Shown in pieces: positions 26,005 to 39,161 of a stretch of DNA of 64,000 nucleotides. Every line of letters starts with the position of its first letter. The first letter of the stretch is position 1. The position numbers and the translations under genes are program-made. The notes beneath the pieces were generated by a model, which saw nothing but the letters and a program-made list of their open reading frames with translations, was not told where the DNA came from and did no database searches. This DNA comes from Anisakis pegreffii (Eukaryota > Nematoda > Chromadorea > Rhabditida > Anisakidae): NCBI GenBank assembly GCA_035041965.1, contig JAPYMA010003029.1, positions 224,225 through 288,224 on the forward strand, given 5' to 3'.

Positions 26005-26825
26005 TATTGCAAGGTCAACTCACTTCTCTCTTACGTTTATTTATTTTTCTGGACTATTCACCTGCAAACCTCAATCATTCATTACTATCATTTCAATCAG
26101 ACATTTATAACACCATAAATTCAAACAATATATAAACAGTTTCAATGCAGAACGAGAAGAGTTGAATGTTTTGAGCACTGAATTGTATTTTAAATTGGTA
26201 AAACACAGAACTCTTCATTACTCTTCATCAAATTACCGATCCAACTGAACTCGTTGAAATTCACAACATTTATTGAACAAAATTAGCCGCACAATTCAAT
26301 TGTAAAGTCGACAAAGCAACGATAAAATTAAGTTTTTATTAAAAAATGTTTACAACAGCAATGACAATCGATCTATGCTTTCTGTTCAACTTCACAGATA
26401 TTTAACGTAAGTCGAAATTGTGCAGCTGAATGACTAAGGACTCTGGGAACAAGGAATCATCAAAAGAAAATTGCTGAATCAAGCAAAATATGGTTTATCA
26501 TGAAATTAGAATAAAAATTAATCTTAGTTATGTTGCAGTTCACGGGTGCACATCACCGCACATCAGGCATGCGAATCGTATGAACGAACGATATCATATC
26601 AAATTGACTTGATTGACTTGATCGTTAGTCACTACATCGAATACATCATTTTGATCATTTTGAGCATTTTTTGATCTTTTATTTATTTCATTTGATTGAC
26701 TTGACAGATCAAAGCTGGGACAAGGGTTGATTCTCGGTTCTTTGCTCTCATCTTAATTCTTGCATTAGTTTTGTTGGCTACCCCTTGCCATTGTGCAACA
26801 GTTTAGGTTTGCTTTTACTTCAATG

Positions 26826-26983
26826 AAACTTTTACTTCTGGTGCTCCTGGAGTTATTAATTTTTGCATGTGGCCGTTATTTGAGACTCATTTGTGGAACT
26901 CAAATGTGGATACAACTTATGCCTTGTCAGATGATACCACTTGAACTCAATTATTTCATTTTGCAGTAATCGTGTTCATTTTC
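26826..26983 (+). repeat. ~155-bp dispersed repeat C, copy 1
   Basis: AACTTTTACTTCTGGTGCTC through TTTTTGCATGTGGCCGTTAT and TGTGGATACAACTTATGCCT to TTTGCAGTAATCG. A second copy with small indels lies at 27969-28120 inside peroxiredoxin intron 3. About 90% identical by eye. Confidence 0.9.
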
Positions 26984-27518
26984 CCGTTCTTGTCATATGT
27001 ATTCATCAGATTTCTTGTCTGTTCAGTTTTTGCCAAATGTTGTGTCAACGAGCGATTGATTCGTATAAAATATCGCTCGTAAGGCTCGCATGACTTCTGC
27101 TGCTGTACACTAAATTTGTGATGCACCACAGTAAACTACAATATAACCCATCAGCAAATTTCCACGTGTCTTCTCTTCAAAAAATTTTTCCCGACCCTTC
27201 CAAAACGTCTTTCAGTGCTTTACCAATAAGCTCACTGGAGACGAACACATCCCACCATGCCTATCACTGCAATGCAATTCGTTTTGTTAAACTCCTCATC
27301 AACTCAAGATAATTTTATCTTAAAAAATGACAACTTCACAATTCTTCTCAACCAGTTACCCTCAAAAATGATGAGTCAACCCACAGAGCCGACCGAACCC
27401 ATTATCTAAACTCGATAACCAATACCTTCATCCTCTCCAAATACTCCTCCAGACGTATCACATCAGCGAAATTTAACAATATACATTACACAACAACACA
27501 AAATTCTTGTTTTAATAC

Positions 27519-27524
27519 TTTATT
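27519..27524 (-). terminator. polyadenylation signal AATAAA, likely for the peroxiredoxin gene
   Basis: A minus-strand AATAAA lies 284 nt downstream of the peroxiredoxin stop codon. It is the first canonical hexamer I find in that 3' flank. Confidence 0.5.
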
Positions 27525-27807
27525 GTTTCGATTAATAAACTGTCATAAATACAAAAACGATAAAATGATTAAGCATGATTATAATAATATCAAGTGGAAG
27601 ATCAAAACAAGTTGGAAGAACAGATACCGATTAGCAATCTTAGCACAACATATTCGAGGAATGAAATGAAATGAAACCGGAAGACATTTATAACATAACA
27701 CCGTTCTGGGGCAACATTTAAAAAAATCTAAACAACAACAACAGAATATCGATAATGATTACTGAGAAACAAATTGTCAATCTGCACACTGTCAGAGTGT
27801 CCAATGC

Positions 27808-29414
27808 TTAGTGTTTCTCGAAATATGCTTTGCTCTCCTTTACGCCCGGCTTGATCGTGTCCTTGCCTGGTGTCCAATTGGCTGGGCAAACCTATCAAAA
27901 TAACAATTGAACATCTATTTTATCAACAGAAAACCATCCTAAAACATAAGCAGATCTGCCAGTTAAGCATAACTTTTACTTCTGGTGCTCATAGAGTTAT
28001 TAATTTTTGCATGTGGCCGTTATTTGAGACTTTGTGGAACTCAAATGTGGATACAACTTATGCCTTGCCAGATACCACTTGAACTCAATTATTTTATTTT
28101 GCAGTAATCGTATTCATTTTCTTCACGTCTATTTTTTTAAGCAATCGCTCCATAAACCTTTCAGATCCTTCATACAACACCACAACTAAGATAAATTTTC
28201 AAAACTGTTTCAAAAAACCTGCTCAAAATGCTTCCAATGGAACAGTGCACTTAACATTTAGCACTCTGCAAAACTAATCTGTTGCAGGAGAATGAACAAA
28301 AAGGTATAAGCATGCATGCATGCATGCATCTCTGAAACAACAAAAACTATTCATTCCAAAAAGATTGTCTCACCTCTCCGTGTTTGTCCACAAATTGGAA
28401 TGCCTGAATTAAGCGCATAGTCTCGTCAACCGATCTACCCACTGGCAAATCGTTTATCGTTATTTGACGCAAAACTCCTTTCGGGTCAATGATGAACAAT
28501 CCACTAAAAATGAAGCATTCCATTTTATACATCCCAAACAAACCAATCAGCAAACTTCAACCTCAATCTCACGATCACTCTCGAATCATTTCGTTTGCTT
28601 TCTGAACTTCCAATTCTACTCATTCTCCATCTATCCCTCCCAAACAATCCACTCAAAACGGACCGATAAGCGATTCCATCGTCCTCCTTCAGAACGCCAT
28701 ATTCACGGCTCATCTCATGGTTTGTATCGGCCAGAATTGGGATATGCATTGGGCCAAGACCGCCCTGTTTGCGCGGTGTGTTGATCCAGGCCAAGTGCGT
28801 GAATTGTGAGTCGGTTGAGGCGGCCAACACTGCACAGCCCATCTTCTTGAATTCCTCGGCACGTTCCGAGAACGCGATAATCTCCGTGGGGCACACGAAT
28901 GTGCTAGAATTCAAAAAAGAACAACTTGAAAATTCGTTATGCAACCACAAAAAGCTAAAAACTTCATTTCAATACTTCATTTCAACAGCATTGCTGGTAG
29001 AATTTGAGTGTATTTTGCCAAAATCAGATTCTGAAATCAGAAATCAGATTCCGAAAGGTTGGCTGGCTGTTCTGTCCCCAACAAAAGTGATTCTTTGAAG
29101 ACCATTAATCAAGGATACCAATTCATTAGGGCTACTAATTGGTAGAACGAGAACACACCAATATCAAGTAGAGATAGAATAACAACCATTCATATAAAAC
29201 GACAAACCTGAAGGCCTTCTAGGTATAAGTAGAAAACTATCAAGTAACGGAACGAATGAACGAAACAATGCAAAACGAACAAGTCCATTGGGTAGAAGAA
29301 GAGCACCACATATTTACCCTTGTAATCTGAGAGAGAGACCGTCTTGAAATCACCGTCTATGACTGCAGTTGCAGTGAATGCTGGTGCTGGTTTGCCAATG
29401 AAAGCTTTCGACAT
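27808..29414 (-). CDS. prdx-2: typical 2-Cys peroxiredoxin (thioredoxin peroxidase)
   Basis: Cytosolic thiol peroxidase that reduces hydrogen peroxide and organic hydroperoxides using thioredoxin. Four exons: 29281-29414, 28664-28903, 28374-28503 and 27808-27891. They give 195 residues, the usual length. The peroxidatic cysteine is C49 in FTFVCPTE, and the resolving cysteine is C170 in GEVCPANW near the C-terminus. Both eukaryotic motifs linked to sensitivity to over-oxidation are present: GGLG (in KQGGLGPM) and a C-terminal YF (in SKAYFEKH). [15 protein letters not shown] and [10 protein letters not shown] are typical of the PRDX1/2 group. The start ATG at 29414 gives the standard short N-terminus [13 protein letters not shown]. 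No signal peptide is present. Intron 3 contains repeat C. Confidence 0.97.
27969..28120 (+). repeat. ~155-bp dispersed repeat C, copy 2
   Basis: Second copy of the 26826-26983 repeat, inside peroxiredoxin intron 3 and opposite in strand to that gene. It lacks a few bases relative to the first copy (GAGACTTTGTGG against GAGACTCATTTGTGG). Confidence 0.9.
28311..28330. repeat. CATG microsatellite
   Basis: CATGCATGCATGCATGCATC in peroxiredoxin intron 3, self-complementary throughout. Confidence 0.95.
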
Positions 29415-29438
29415 TTTTCAAGATCACTTTAGTTCTAC

Positions 29439-29440
29439 CT
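29439..29440 (-). promoter_or_regulatory. candidate spliced-leader acceptor of the peroxiredoxin gene
   Basis: AATTGGTTCTAG on the minus strand ends 24 nt upstream of the ATG. This fits a leader acceptor; it could also end a 5'-UTR intron. Confidence 0.3.
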
Positions 29441-30175
29441 AGAACCAATTGTGAGAGGAATACACAAAATGAATACTGCACCAACAACCACGCTAAAGTC
29501 AACCAAATAACAATACGGAATCACTTCAATAAACCAACACATGAATACATCATGAACTAAATGATTATCTGCTCGAAATCCTTACGTTTTCAATGATAAA
29601 TTTCACAAACTCTCTCAAATTTTCATTTGCTCAGTCTCTAAAATGAACATTTCCAACTCGTTTGCACTGAAAAATTATTTCCGCTCAACTCGAACTATAT
29701 CTATTTGAGCAAAATCTCGTTACAGATCATTTCTCCACATTGTGGCACTCGAAACGCCATAAAATCCTGATCATTCGGTTCTTGGCTAAGGTAAAATCTC
29801 GTGCAAAAATTAATGGATGGATGCTCGATACAACTAGAAGGGATTTGCAATCAGCCGCATTGCACCCTTCTTTATATTCTCAATTTCGTATAATCAATAG
29901 AAGCCGAAGGAACACTTCAGTTAAAAAACGCTGCAAAGTAAATTCTCCAAAGGTGAAACTAAACAATATTATATAACAAAACAAAAATAAATAAACAAAT
30001 TGCTACTGCAATATGAAAAGAGTATGAGTATAACTCATAAAGCAATCAATATGTTCACAAAAAATAAAACAATATCAATAAATAACGCAACATGAAGCGA
30101 TCAAACATATGAAGCAGTAAAATGCAACAATAAAATTACATTCCTTCATAAGCATTATATACTAGCAAGGTGAAG

Positions 30176-30299
30176 TATGCCTGTGCAAAAATACGCAAAC
30201 AAACAATTTACTTGCAAAATCGATCTCCTATCAATGTATGCCTGTGCAAAAATATGCAAACAAACAATTTACTTGCAAAATCAATCTCCTATCAATATC
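30176..30299. repeat. 61-bp tandem duplication
   Basis: TATGCCTGTGCAAAAATACG through CTTGCAAAATCGATCTCCTA appears twice in direct succession, at 30176 and 30237, with two or three substitutions. It looks recent. Confidence 0.95.
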
Positions 30300-31429
30300 A
30301 GTCTATTATGTTTTCTGTTTGATCTGCTAGGTGTTTGCTGCAAAACTGGCAATAGCGAATACAACTCACCATACCTACTTGCAGTTTACAGTCAGATCCA
30401 GTCTGCTATTACTACGTACAATGAAACACCATCATACTCCACCTACCAATCGACCAACCAACGTTAGCAGTAAAAACAGCAACACTAAACCGGTCCCAAT
30501 GCAATAAATGTATTCCAACTAAAATACGACAAGTGCAGAGTGTTCTAAAGACTGCCCTGCGTTCGCTCAATACTCTGCTGCCTTTCGCAAACAGGCAGCC
30601 GTAACAAGATTCTATAGATGTTATAGAGACTGAGTAGTACGGACTGTGCTGGTAAAACGTTGATGGTGTGTAGCTAGACATCACCCAGTTTTTGGAAGTG
30701 TTAACAGGATAGGAGGCAAACATCAGAAGAGACTAAATGAGTGCTGGGTTTATGTATGGTGCAAAGGAAACGCGATGAAACAGTCACACAAGATCATCGC
30801 ACAGTAAAAAAATGAGGTGATTATTTCGTAAGGAATACTTGATTAGGATTATTTCGTTTTCAGAAGGACAGCACATCTAATTCAATACCGTTGACGGCAC
30901 AAAGTAAACAACTGAAAGAAATTTGATGACTTAGATGATAGTGATTAAATTCACGAGTTTAGATTAGCATCACTAGATTGAAACGATAACGGAATAGAAG
31001 GGAGGATGGCCTTTTTTTCGGGCAGCAATCTTTTCAATGAGACAAAAACAAACAAGCAAATAAGGAAATAATCAAGTAATCTTCACGGTGCAACAAATGA
31101 ATTTCTTCGAAAGGTATGCATGCATGTAATGAAACTGGAAGAAACTGTTCATCAACGAAGAAATACCCAACGATCATGAAATACTTGGGCAGATTTTACC
31201 CACAAATTACCCATAACACTTGCCCGAACCTCCCACGCAATCCAGTGACCTCCCATGAACTCCCAACTGACTGGCAACAACAACAAAAAAAATCGCTCCC
31301 TTAAAGCGGAGCAGAGCCTTTCGCCAAACATAGCTAGAGGGAAGAGCGCATGCTACAGCCCCTTTGTGCCACAAAAGAGAAACCAAATGCTAGAGTATGT
31401 ATAGTGTAAATGCGATGCACATTGAGTAA

Positions 31430-31962
31430 CTAAACCGAGTATCAAACAACGTATAGTGAGTGCTTTATATGAACTGAATGCAGCTCTATGCATTCCGTTC
31501 ATTGCAGAGCACTATATGTATGCATCTCAATGATAGAGATGCATTCAGTTCGCTTTGCATTAATATGCATTTCAGCGAACTGAATGCATACAGCACAATG
31601 TAAGCCAATTGTGCTCTGTGAGATGCCTACTAATGCATCTCATTTCCACTGCGCAATGGGTTAACATTGTGCTTGCTGTATGCAAAATGAACTGAATGCA
31701 TACAGCGCTGTACAAGCCAGACGCATATTAAGGCATCGCACTTCTACAGTGCTCTATGCTTACCTCAAACTTGGGTAATTGAACCGGATGCTAAAGCATA
31801 CACAATGCTCTGCAATGAAATCAACGATTTGTATGTGCTTGCAGTTTTTTTCAGCGAACTGAATGCACACTAATGCATACAGCGCTGTACAAGCCAGACG
31901 CATATTAAGGCATCGCACTTCTACAGTGCTCTGTGCTTAACTGAAACTTGGGTAATCGAACC
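31430..31962. repeat. nested direct and inverted repeats around an ATGCATACAGC core
   Basis: GAACTGAATGCATACAGC-type motifs recur at least four times. A roughly 95-bp block (ATACAGCGCTGTACAAGCCA to CTTGGGTAATNGAACC) is present almost identically at 31691-31785 and 31871-31962. Palindromic bits such as CAGCGCTG and ATGCAT, and inverted GCATTCAGTTCGC against GCGAACTGAATGC, are interspersed. No gene is visible. Confidence 0.85.
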
Positions 31963-33749
31963 AAGGCAATCAAGCTTATCAACACTTTTTAATCATTTAA
32001 TCATCACATCATTTAATGTATCATATTATTTCCTAAGGAAATCTATTTACCCTTAACCTCCTCAAAAGAAAACTAACAATAAGCAAAGAACAGATTTTTT
32101 CACTTTTTCATTTTCATTCAGAAATTTTTCATTCACTTCTTGTTTTGCAGCTGAACTCCGCTTGAAACCAAAACGATCTTGTACTATTCCAAAAAACATT
32201 AACAGTAATCAACAATTTCCAAACGAAGAAATAATTTTCCACTGTTTTTTGATTTCTTAAACTGTGAACGTCATTTTCTAATTGAAATTCTTTGGCCTTC
32301 TCCATTAGAAACCCAGAGAACACATGAAAAACTTGTAATCTTTTCAGCGAACAAGTCAGCACACAATGACGATGATGATGATGAATCGTCAGCCAAATAA
32401 TTTTTCCAGTAATGAAGTATGCAAAAAACGTCCATTTCAAAATAAATTCCTCCTCAGAACAGAGCAACCGGTTTGCTCTTTTGTTTGATTGTAAATCAAA
32501 AAATCTAACCAAAAATGACCAAAAATCACCGAAAAAAACACCGAAATTATTTCATAAATTCAGCTCAATTTCCATATCTACTACATCACATGGATTGGCC
32601 AGGCTTTCAGACGTCTTTAATGTTGCTGCTAGTTTTTCAAAACGTTTTCAATCAGTTCCTCTAAGCCTTGCCTTCTTTTGCCGGGTGCCACTCGATTGGT
32701 TCATTCGTAATTTTATCGCTCCATCTTAATCGACACCTCCCAAGTGATTTTTTCATTTCTCTTACGATTAGATACCAACCCGTAACCACCCGATTCCATC
32801 TGTCATCGTTGATTGTTTCTAGATGCTTGCTCAAATTAGATAATCTGTGATCACCTGTTCCAATCCAGTCCTTCGATAAACCTTCTCACATCTGATTCAT
32901 CAGAAGTGATATTCCTAAGATGCCCTCTCCATCGTTTTCTATGTTTCTATGTACATAAAATATCAATACATCGATAAGATACACTCATATATAATACCAT
33001 TACAAACCTCCAAAAATAAGCATCTACTCCTATGCATGCACATATTTGTTTACTATCATATCAATTATTTGAAACTTCAAAAAGTTCCATACGACTCAGT
33101 AGTGTGCAACTTCTCAACAGCATTATAAATCCTTAAAATTGAAGAAACGCTTTACGATTTGAAAATTATACAAGCAGATTTATTTTTCCTCCAAACAACG
33201 TATCAAACCAACAATTACTGCACACGGAGGAATTTCCTTTTCCTTATGTTAATAAACACACTACTGCACTAGAACTCAAAAAATAATTAAAAATAACAAA
33301 ATATGAGTATAAGTAATCACAACACAAACACTTCAATCGAACACAAAGGAATGTGCGTGCATTCAAAAAAGATGATTAAATAATGACGATATCAGTCAAC
33401 AAAATTTCAAGTGGATTCTCTCATCCAACTCATGTATCTATCTCATTTACCCATCCACTCATTCATAATTTCAATTACAATTACAATTACAATTTGTGTA
33501 CGTTCTACCAGTTCCTTCACTAAGCACACTCATCCTACCAGCTTATCACAACGAAATTATCACTCTATCAAAACGAACTGTTGCTTTATTGATAGCCTCA
33601 ATACCACACCAACTCTACTGATCTTATCGATTTCACCTATTGATAACAACACCACTATCTCAATACCACCATAACAAACAATCACAACGACAAAATAAAC
33701 AATAATATGACAATAAAAGGAGCAATAAGATAACAATGATCACAACAGT

Positions 33750-33750
33750 G

Positions 33751-33797
<47 letters not shown>
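33750..33797. repeat. AAT microsatellite
   Basis: About sixteen ATA/AAT triplets in intergenic DNA downstream of ALG2. Confidence 0.95.
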
Positions 33798-33799
<2 letters not shown>

Positions 33800-34096
33800 T
33801 AATAATCACAATAACAACGCGAATAACAACACTCACAATTACAACTTAAAACTTTACCAATCGTTTTGGTTACTATAAGAAAGTTTCAATAATAACAATG
33901 TAAAGACATGAATACAAATAAATTCAGAACAATAATCACCATTTTAAAACGTGAATTAAACAATTTAAAACATCACAAAGATCAGACTAAATTCATTTCC
34001 ATAGAGAAGAGAAGATCCTTCAGAAACCCTTAAAAATTGATATCAAAATCAAACTTAACGAATACAATTCCAAACATATAAATAAATCACCACGCC

Positions 34097-36751
34097 TCAA
34101 ACCAATGACTGCATTAAAGTTTCAAGTTTTCTCGAAAATTGCTCGAAAGTGAACAACGATTGCACACGTTTTCTACCCGCCTCACCGATCTCTTGCCTGT
34201 TCAGTTCGCCTCTAACCAATTTGGCCATCACTTCGGCGAATGCCCTCGCATTCGACTCCACCAAAAACCCACTCGAACCGTTCTCGATCGACTCGTTCGG
34301 TCCACCCGAATTGACCGCAATCACACAACTTCGCATATACATCGCTTCCACCGGCACTATACCGAAATGCTCATTCGACGGTGTGTACAAAACGGCTGTC
34401 GAACGACGCAACAGCTCAATTTTTACATTGTCAGCTGCAAACTTTCAAAAACGTTTTACTAACGTACGATGACAGATGACTGACTTGATTGCACCGAGCC
34501 AAAATCATTCCTCAAACCGTAATTATAATTTGCAGTTCAAAGTTATTCTCACATGCTTCCAGTTTCGTCAACATTCATTCAAACCCATACGAGTCACTTC
34601 ATTATATGCCTATTTTTACCACTGAACTGATGATAGTATTGCTATTGATACTACTATTCTCATCGTTATCAAAAAGTATCAATAATAAGTAATTAAAAAC
34701 ATGAACACTTAAATATTTTTCGATTCAAATCACTACTACGATCACTGTCCTCATCTTACAAGAAATTGTCTCCATAACCACCAAAATCAAACAATCATTC
34801 TATAAACCAATGCACTGTCACACACCATAATTCAACAACAGCAATACGTCAAACGCTATCCGAATATTCCGCACATTCAATCACCAAAATGTGTTCCTCT
34901 TTTCAACGAAACTTATCTCATCTTAAAACAATCCCAAACGCGAGCAGAACCAATCGAATGCACTTACACGGCGATCTCAAGAACGCAATCTGTTTCGTGG
35001 ATATGGCCGCATCAACAGAATACTCCTTCAGTTCACGATGATGCAACAGATTCTCCTCGTTCAGCTTATCGAACCCACCCGCGATCACCAAATAACATTC
35101 GCGATATAGATCGTCGCTTATCAACGATTTCAATTCGGCTGAAATTTTTCAGCTGAATTTTGACTGGCTGCAACAAAACTCACACCATTTTGTAGCCTCC
35201 GATATTATACAAATGCACTTCTAAGTTCCCCAATGCTTCACTCTTCATGAATGTGATCGTGTTATTTCACATACTCCTATGTTTTTGATACTTATCGTTG
35301 AGTTTAGTTTAATTGCGTTGAATTATTACATCTTTGCTTCTGTGAAATCACACATGCGCAAGTTTATTTTTAAAAAACTCCTAGAAGACCGTTGAATTTC
35401 ATAACAAAAAATAACAAAATCTGTAAACTCTTGATGAAATCGCTCTTCACTACAGAAGCCGAATAATTCTTCGTTTCAAAGAACAGTCTATCTTCAAATT
35501 TGCCAATCTATTTGCTAAAATCGTAAAGTTGCAACTGTAACTCTTGTTGCATTAAACAAACCAGAATTTAACTTCATAAATAAACATCTAACCAACCGAA
35601 CGCATCGATTGCCAACTTGATATTTTTCTTCCGCTCATACCGATTGATCGAAACGAACAGATATTTTGCGCTGGACGGCACGTCTTCCAGTTCGGTTTCT
35701 GGTGCACTATCGAAGAACTTCGTATTAAGCGTTGGATATAAAACTTTGAGTTTAGTCGCGTCCAAATGTGGAAATGTTTCGGCGACAACACCCTTCGTAA
35801 AATTACTATTCACACAAATCAGATCAGCCATTCCTATGCTCCAACCCTTAAAAAAATCGGCTCGAATCAGGTATCACGCAAAAACGCAACTATTAAAACG
35901 TTCGTCAACAATAATAATATCAATTTCCATTAAATGCATGAAATAAATGCATTAAGCAGCATACCTCTAACCAATCCACTACGTATCGATAGAGTCTCTT
36001 GAAGAATCCTTGATGTTCGGTCAATAATAAATCCGGGAAATGACAATAAAAAAAGAGCGGCGCTTGGCATAGACCGAACAATCTGAACAAACGAAACACA
36101 ACCAGGCACGCAGATATCTGAAATTTTTTCATTATGCTACATTAGAACCCCATTTTTTTCGGTGTGAATGAACGATTCCGAAAAATTTTTCGTTCACTAA
36201 TCACTGGAAAATAAAATTCCGCAAACAGTTCAGGGAACAAACCGAATCGCAAAATATCAAATCCGACTGCACATTCAAGCAAACGTATACCGCGGCTAAA
36301 CACATTCGTACATAAGCGCATAACGCTACACAACGTCCGAATATTGAACGAGGCAGAAAATTCACAGTTCGAATATCTGAAACTTGGGCATCTGATGGAT
36401 AAAAAACTGAAATTTGAGTAAATTTAAGAAAATTTTGCCGTGAATATTATGAAATGGAGCGATTCACTTATGATGATGATGATTTTGAGTTTCGTGAATA
36501 TGTTTTGCCATCAATTTCTTTGCTTGTGCAGATTTTCACACAGCCATCTCACGATCAGTGCGCATCCAACAATTTCAGCATAACGAAGACGCACCAAATT
36601 GTTTCGAGTCATCAAATGCATGTGTCGAATCGTACTGATTTGTCACGATACAAACTTCATGTCCATTATTTTGCATGGCAATCGCTGCATCTAATACCAA
36701 TCGTTCAGCGCCACCAATGCCCAAATCCGGATGTACCAATGTCACACGCAT
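34097..36751 (-). CDS. ALG2: ALG2, alpha-1,3/1,6-mannosyltransferase
   Basis: GT4-family glycosyltransferase at the cytosolic face of the ER. It adds the second and third mannoses (alpha-1,3 and alpha-1,6) to the dolichol-linked oligosaccharide used for N-glycosylation. Six exons: 36595-36751, 36243-36376, 35965-36117, 35597-35846, 34968-35138 and 34097-34434. They give 400 residues (human 416). The N-terminal loop HPDLGIGGAERLV is at 7-19. YCHFPDLLL is at about 121-129, within a hydrophobic region that probably associates with the membrane. FVSINRYERKKN opens the second Rossmann half, and the EX7E motif is E310-E318 in NEHFGIVPVEAM. No residue expected for activity looks altered. Exon 1 starts one base after an AG, consistent with trans-splicing straight onto the ATG. 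Confidence 0.95.
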
Positions 36752-36752
36752 C

Positions 36753-36754
36753 CT
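36753..36754 (-). promoter_or_regulatory. candidate spliced-leader acceptor 1 nt upstream of ALG2 ATG
   Basis: On the minus strand TGATTTCAG is followed by a single G and then the ATG. A strong TTTCAG acceptor this close to a start codon is the usual arrangement for nematode trans-spliced messages. Confidence 0.5.
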
Positions 36755-38444
36755 GAAATCATTATCACTTCATCGTTTCTCTCCGTTTTATTAAGAAAAT
36801 TTCTCCGCAATACGATTCATACTTGGACGAAATCTTAACAGTACGATGTGTATACTTATAAACGGGAAGAAATTTGACAGATTGCTACAGATTTTTGACA
36901 GCTTTTCGTCTAGTGGAGCAGCTAGCTATTCATCTGTAGCTGTTCATCTAATCATCTAATCTCTTCATACGAGAATCCCTCATTAATTTGGAAAATTTCA
37001 TCAAATAAGTCAATCTAGAGTCAAAGATAGAACTCTTTATAAAATGCACGATTGGACATTTTGCCACAACTAATCGCACGCAATGATCACGAATATTCAT
37101 TTGTGACAATGAATAATTTCAATGGGTAAATATCAAGATATTTCAATTTCTTTCTCACTAATAAAACAACTCCCATTGGTAAAACAAATAACGCTGTAGA
37201 GAAGGGATTCAGTAGAATTCAATAAGTGCCGAAATTTTGCGACGAAACGTTTCTGGCTGATGAATATTGCTCCAATATTGAAATTATCCGACAATCGAAC
37301 GTTTGAATTTTTCCTCATTTTGAATGAAAGATATTTCCTCGAGAGGTTTACATATTACACTGACGAGTGAAGATGCTGAACAATGAAACAAGCGCAAAAA
37401 AACATTGAGACTATCTCAAGTTTCGAGAGTTATCCTTCGTATTTGCCTTCAACTGGTTTATAATTTTCGAACGTATTTCTTCAATATAATTCAACGTGTA
37501 CAATTGAAATTCTTTCAAAATTTCATAGACCTAGACCATATTCATGAATAAAATCTGCACTGAACAATGCTAAATGCCGTCAAAATTTCTCCTTTCGTAC
37601 CTCTCACTCAGTTTCAGTATTGCTTTCGGAATGGACATTTATTTCAGATGAGCAGCATTTAGATCCATCCATCTCGTTTCCAGTCTAGTATCAGTAATGT
37701 TCACAGTAGACTTTCACGTTATATTGAACGATTCAATATTTCTGGAATCTTGACGATACAAAACGTGACAAAATACATTGCAATTCAAGTGTTTTGCTTC
37801 ATCTTGTACACTAAGTTCAACGATACGTTAGACGATACAACGATGAGTTTATTCATCTGCAAACGATAACAAATTTGCCTTTTTTCCTCGATCTCTTTTT
37901 GACAATGCAGCAGCAGTAGGCAGCTGGTTTGTTCGTTGCAAATCACTCGATTGCTTGCTTCAACATCACGATTCATCCATTTAATCAGTTCGATATGATA
38001 GGATACCGTCCGCCCAAATCATAACTAATAATGTGCAAAGCGTAGGAGTTCAGTGGCATTTTCATTTTGAGATGACTGCATCAAAAAAGCGACACAAAAT
38101 TCTTTTCTTATCCAATGAAACCATTTCTACTTGATGCCGTTCTTTTTAGTGAACAAATAATGATTAGTTAAAACGAGAAATTATTTACGAGCGACAATAA
38201 AATATGAACTGAATAATCTCGCTTGAAGTGAGAAGAAATGGAAAGCTGACGAAATTTTACGAAGCAAACGAAGCAAATATCAAAAAAATGTCCAGAGTCT
38301 TGCTGTGATAATCACTCAAGACTCATAAGAAATCCGGCTGAGGATTATGCGGACATCAGATGTAGATAAGGTGGATCAAACGCGGTGACATTTTGATGAT
38401 CAAGATTCAGGCTTCAGTAGATGAGACGAGACGAGAAAGATATC

Positions 38445-38562
38445 ATCGGAGATCCGAGAAGAAATTAGGAAAATTTCATGAATTCAGTTTCAGCTCTATC
38501 CAATCCAGTTAGCTGTTCCTTTAACATGAGTTCGAAGAAGCATCAATTGAGGTTAGAGCAAG
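38445..38562. repeat. ~115-bp duplication shared with 39162-39274
   Basis: CATCGGAGATCCGAGAAGAA, AATTTCATGAATTCAGT and TCCAATCCAGTTAGCT occur in both copies, ending in GAGGTTAGAGCAAGCAA. The second copy is missing about a dozen bases in the middle. Confidence 0.9.
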
Positions 38563-39161
38563 CAACAGAATCGGTAACAGCAGATGTTTCTCATCAGTAT
38601 CTTCAGTTTCAGCTTATAATCTGTTATTCTCCGTTCATTCACTATCAGTTGTTTGTGTGTATGATGTTTGATTTGTTTGTGTGCTTGCAGGAGAATGCTT
38701 CCTTCATGTGTCTACATAAATATTTTCATCCACTGTCATGATTATAAATGAATGTACCAATCAATCACTCGTGAGTGGATTTCACTCTCAGCCCTCCAGA
38801 GTGACGAGCAGCTCATGAAAGTTTTCAGCAGAATAATGCTCTCCAGTCTGGCTAACAGGTTGAAGCTCTGGCTAAAATTATATATGTACGTACAGAGCGT
38901 AGTCTCAAGATTTTTTTCTATTGAGATTCCTTGAGACGGTTAAAAAGGAGGTTTCGACTTCAAGAAGCTGCCGATTTTGCTAATAGAAGCCGAAATGCAT
39001 TTCCCTTCTGCGTGAGTGAGCTTATTTTCAAAGCAATGAAATTTCACCATTCAATACTGTACATTGTAGATTGCAATTATATTATAATTGTGATATGAAC
39101 TGTAGATTATAAGTCAACTGATAAACTGTGAAAGATGTTGAAGGCTTTGTTTTGCATTCAC

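Larger units (their letters stand above)
26005..27807. other. intergenic between SRP72 and peroxiredoxin
   Basis: Holds the 5' flank of SRP72 (a TTTGCAG acceptor-like site on the minus strand lies about 60 nt upstream of its ATG) and the 3' region of the peroxiredoxin gene. One copy of a dispersed repeat is at 26826-26983. No supported gene. Confidence 0.5.
29441..34096. other. intergenic between peroxiredoxin and ALG2; repeats, no supported gene
   Basis: Contains a two-copy tandem repeat (30176-30299), a nested direct-repeat region (31430-31962), a short family-B repeat fragment (32591-32630) and an AAT microsatellite (33750-33797). The 127-codon minus-strand frame at 32129-32512 is the longest here but shows no recognisable domain and no family resemblance, so I leave it uncalled. 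Confidence 0.55.
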
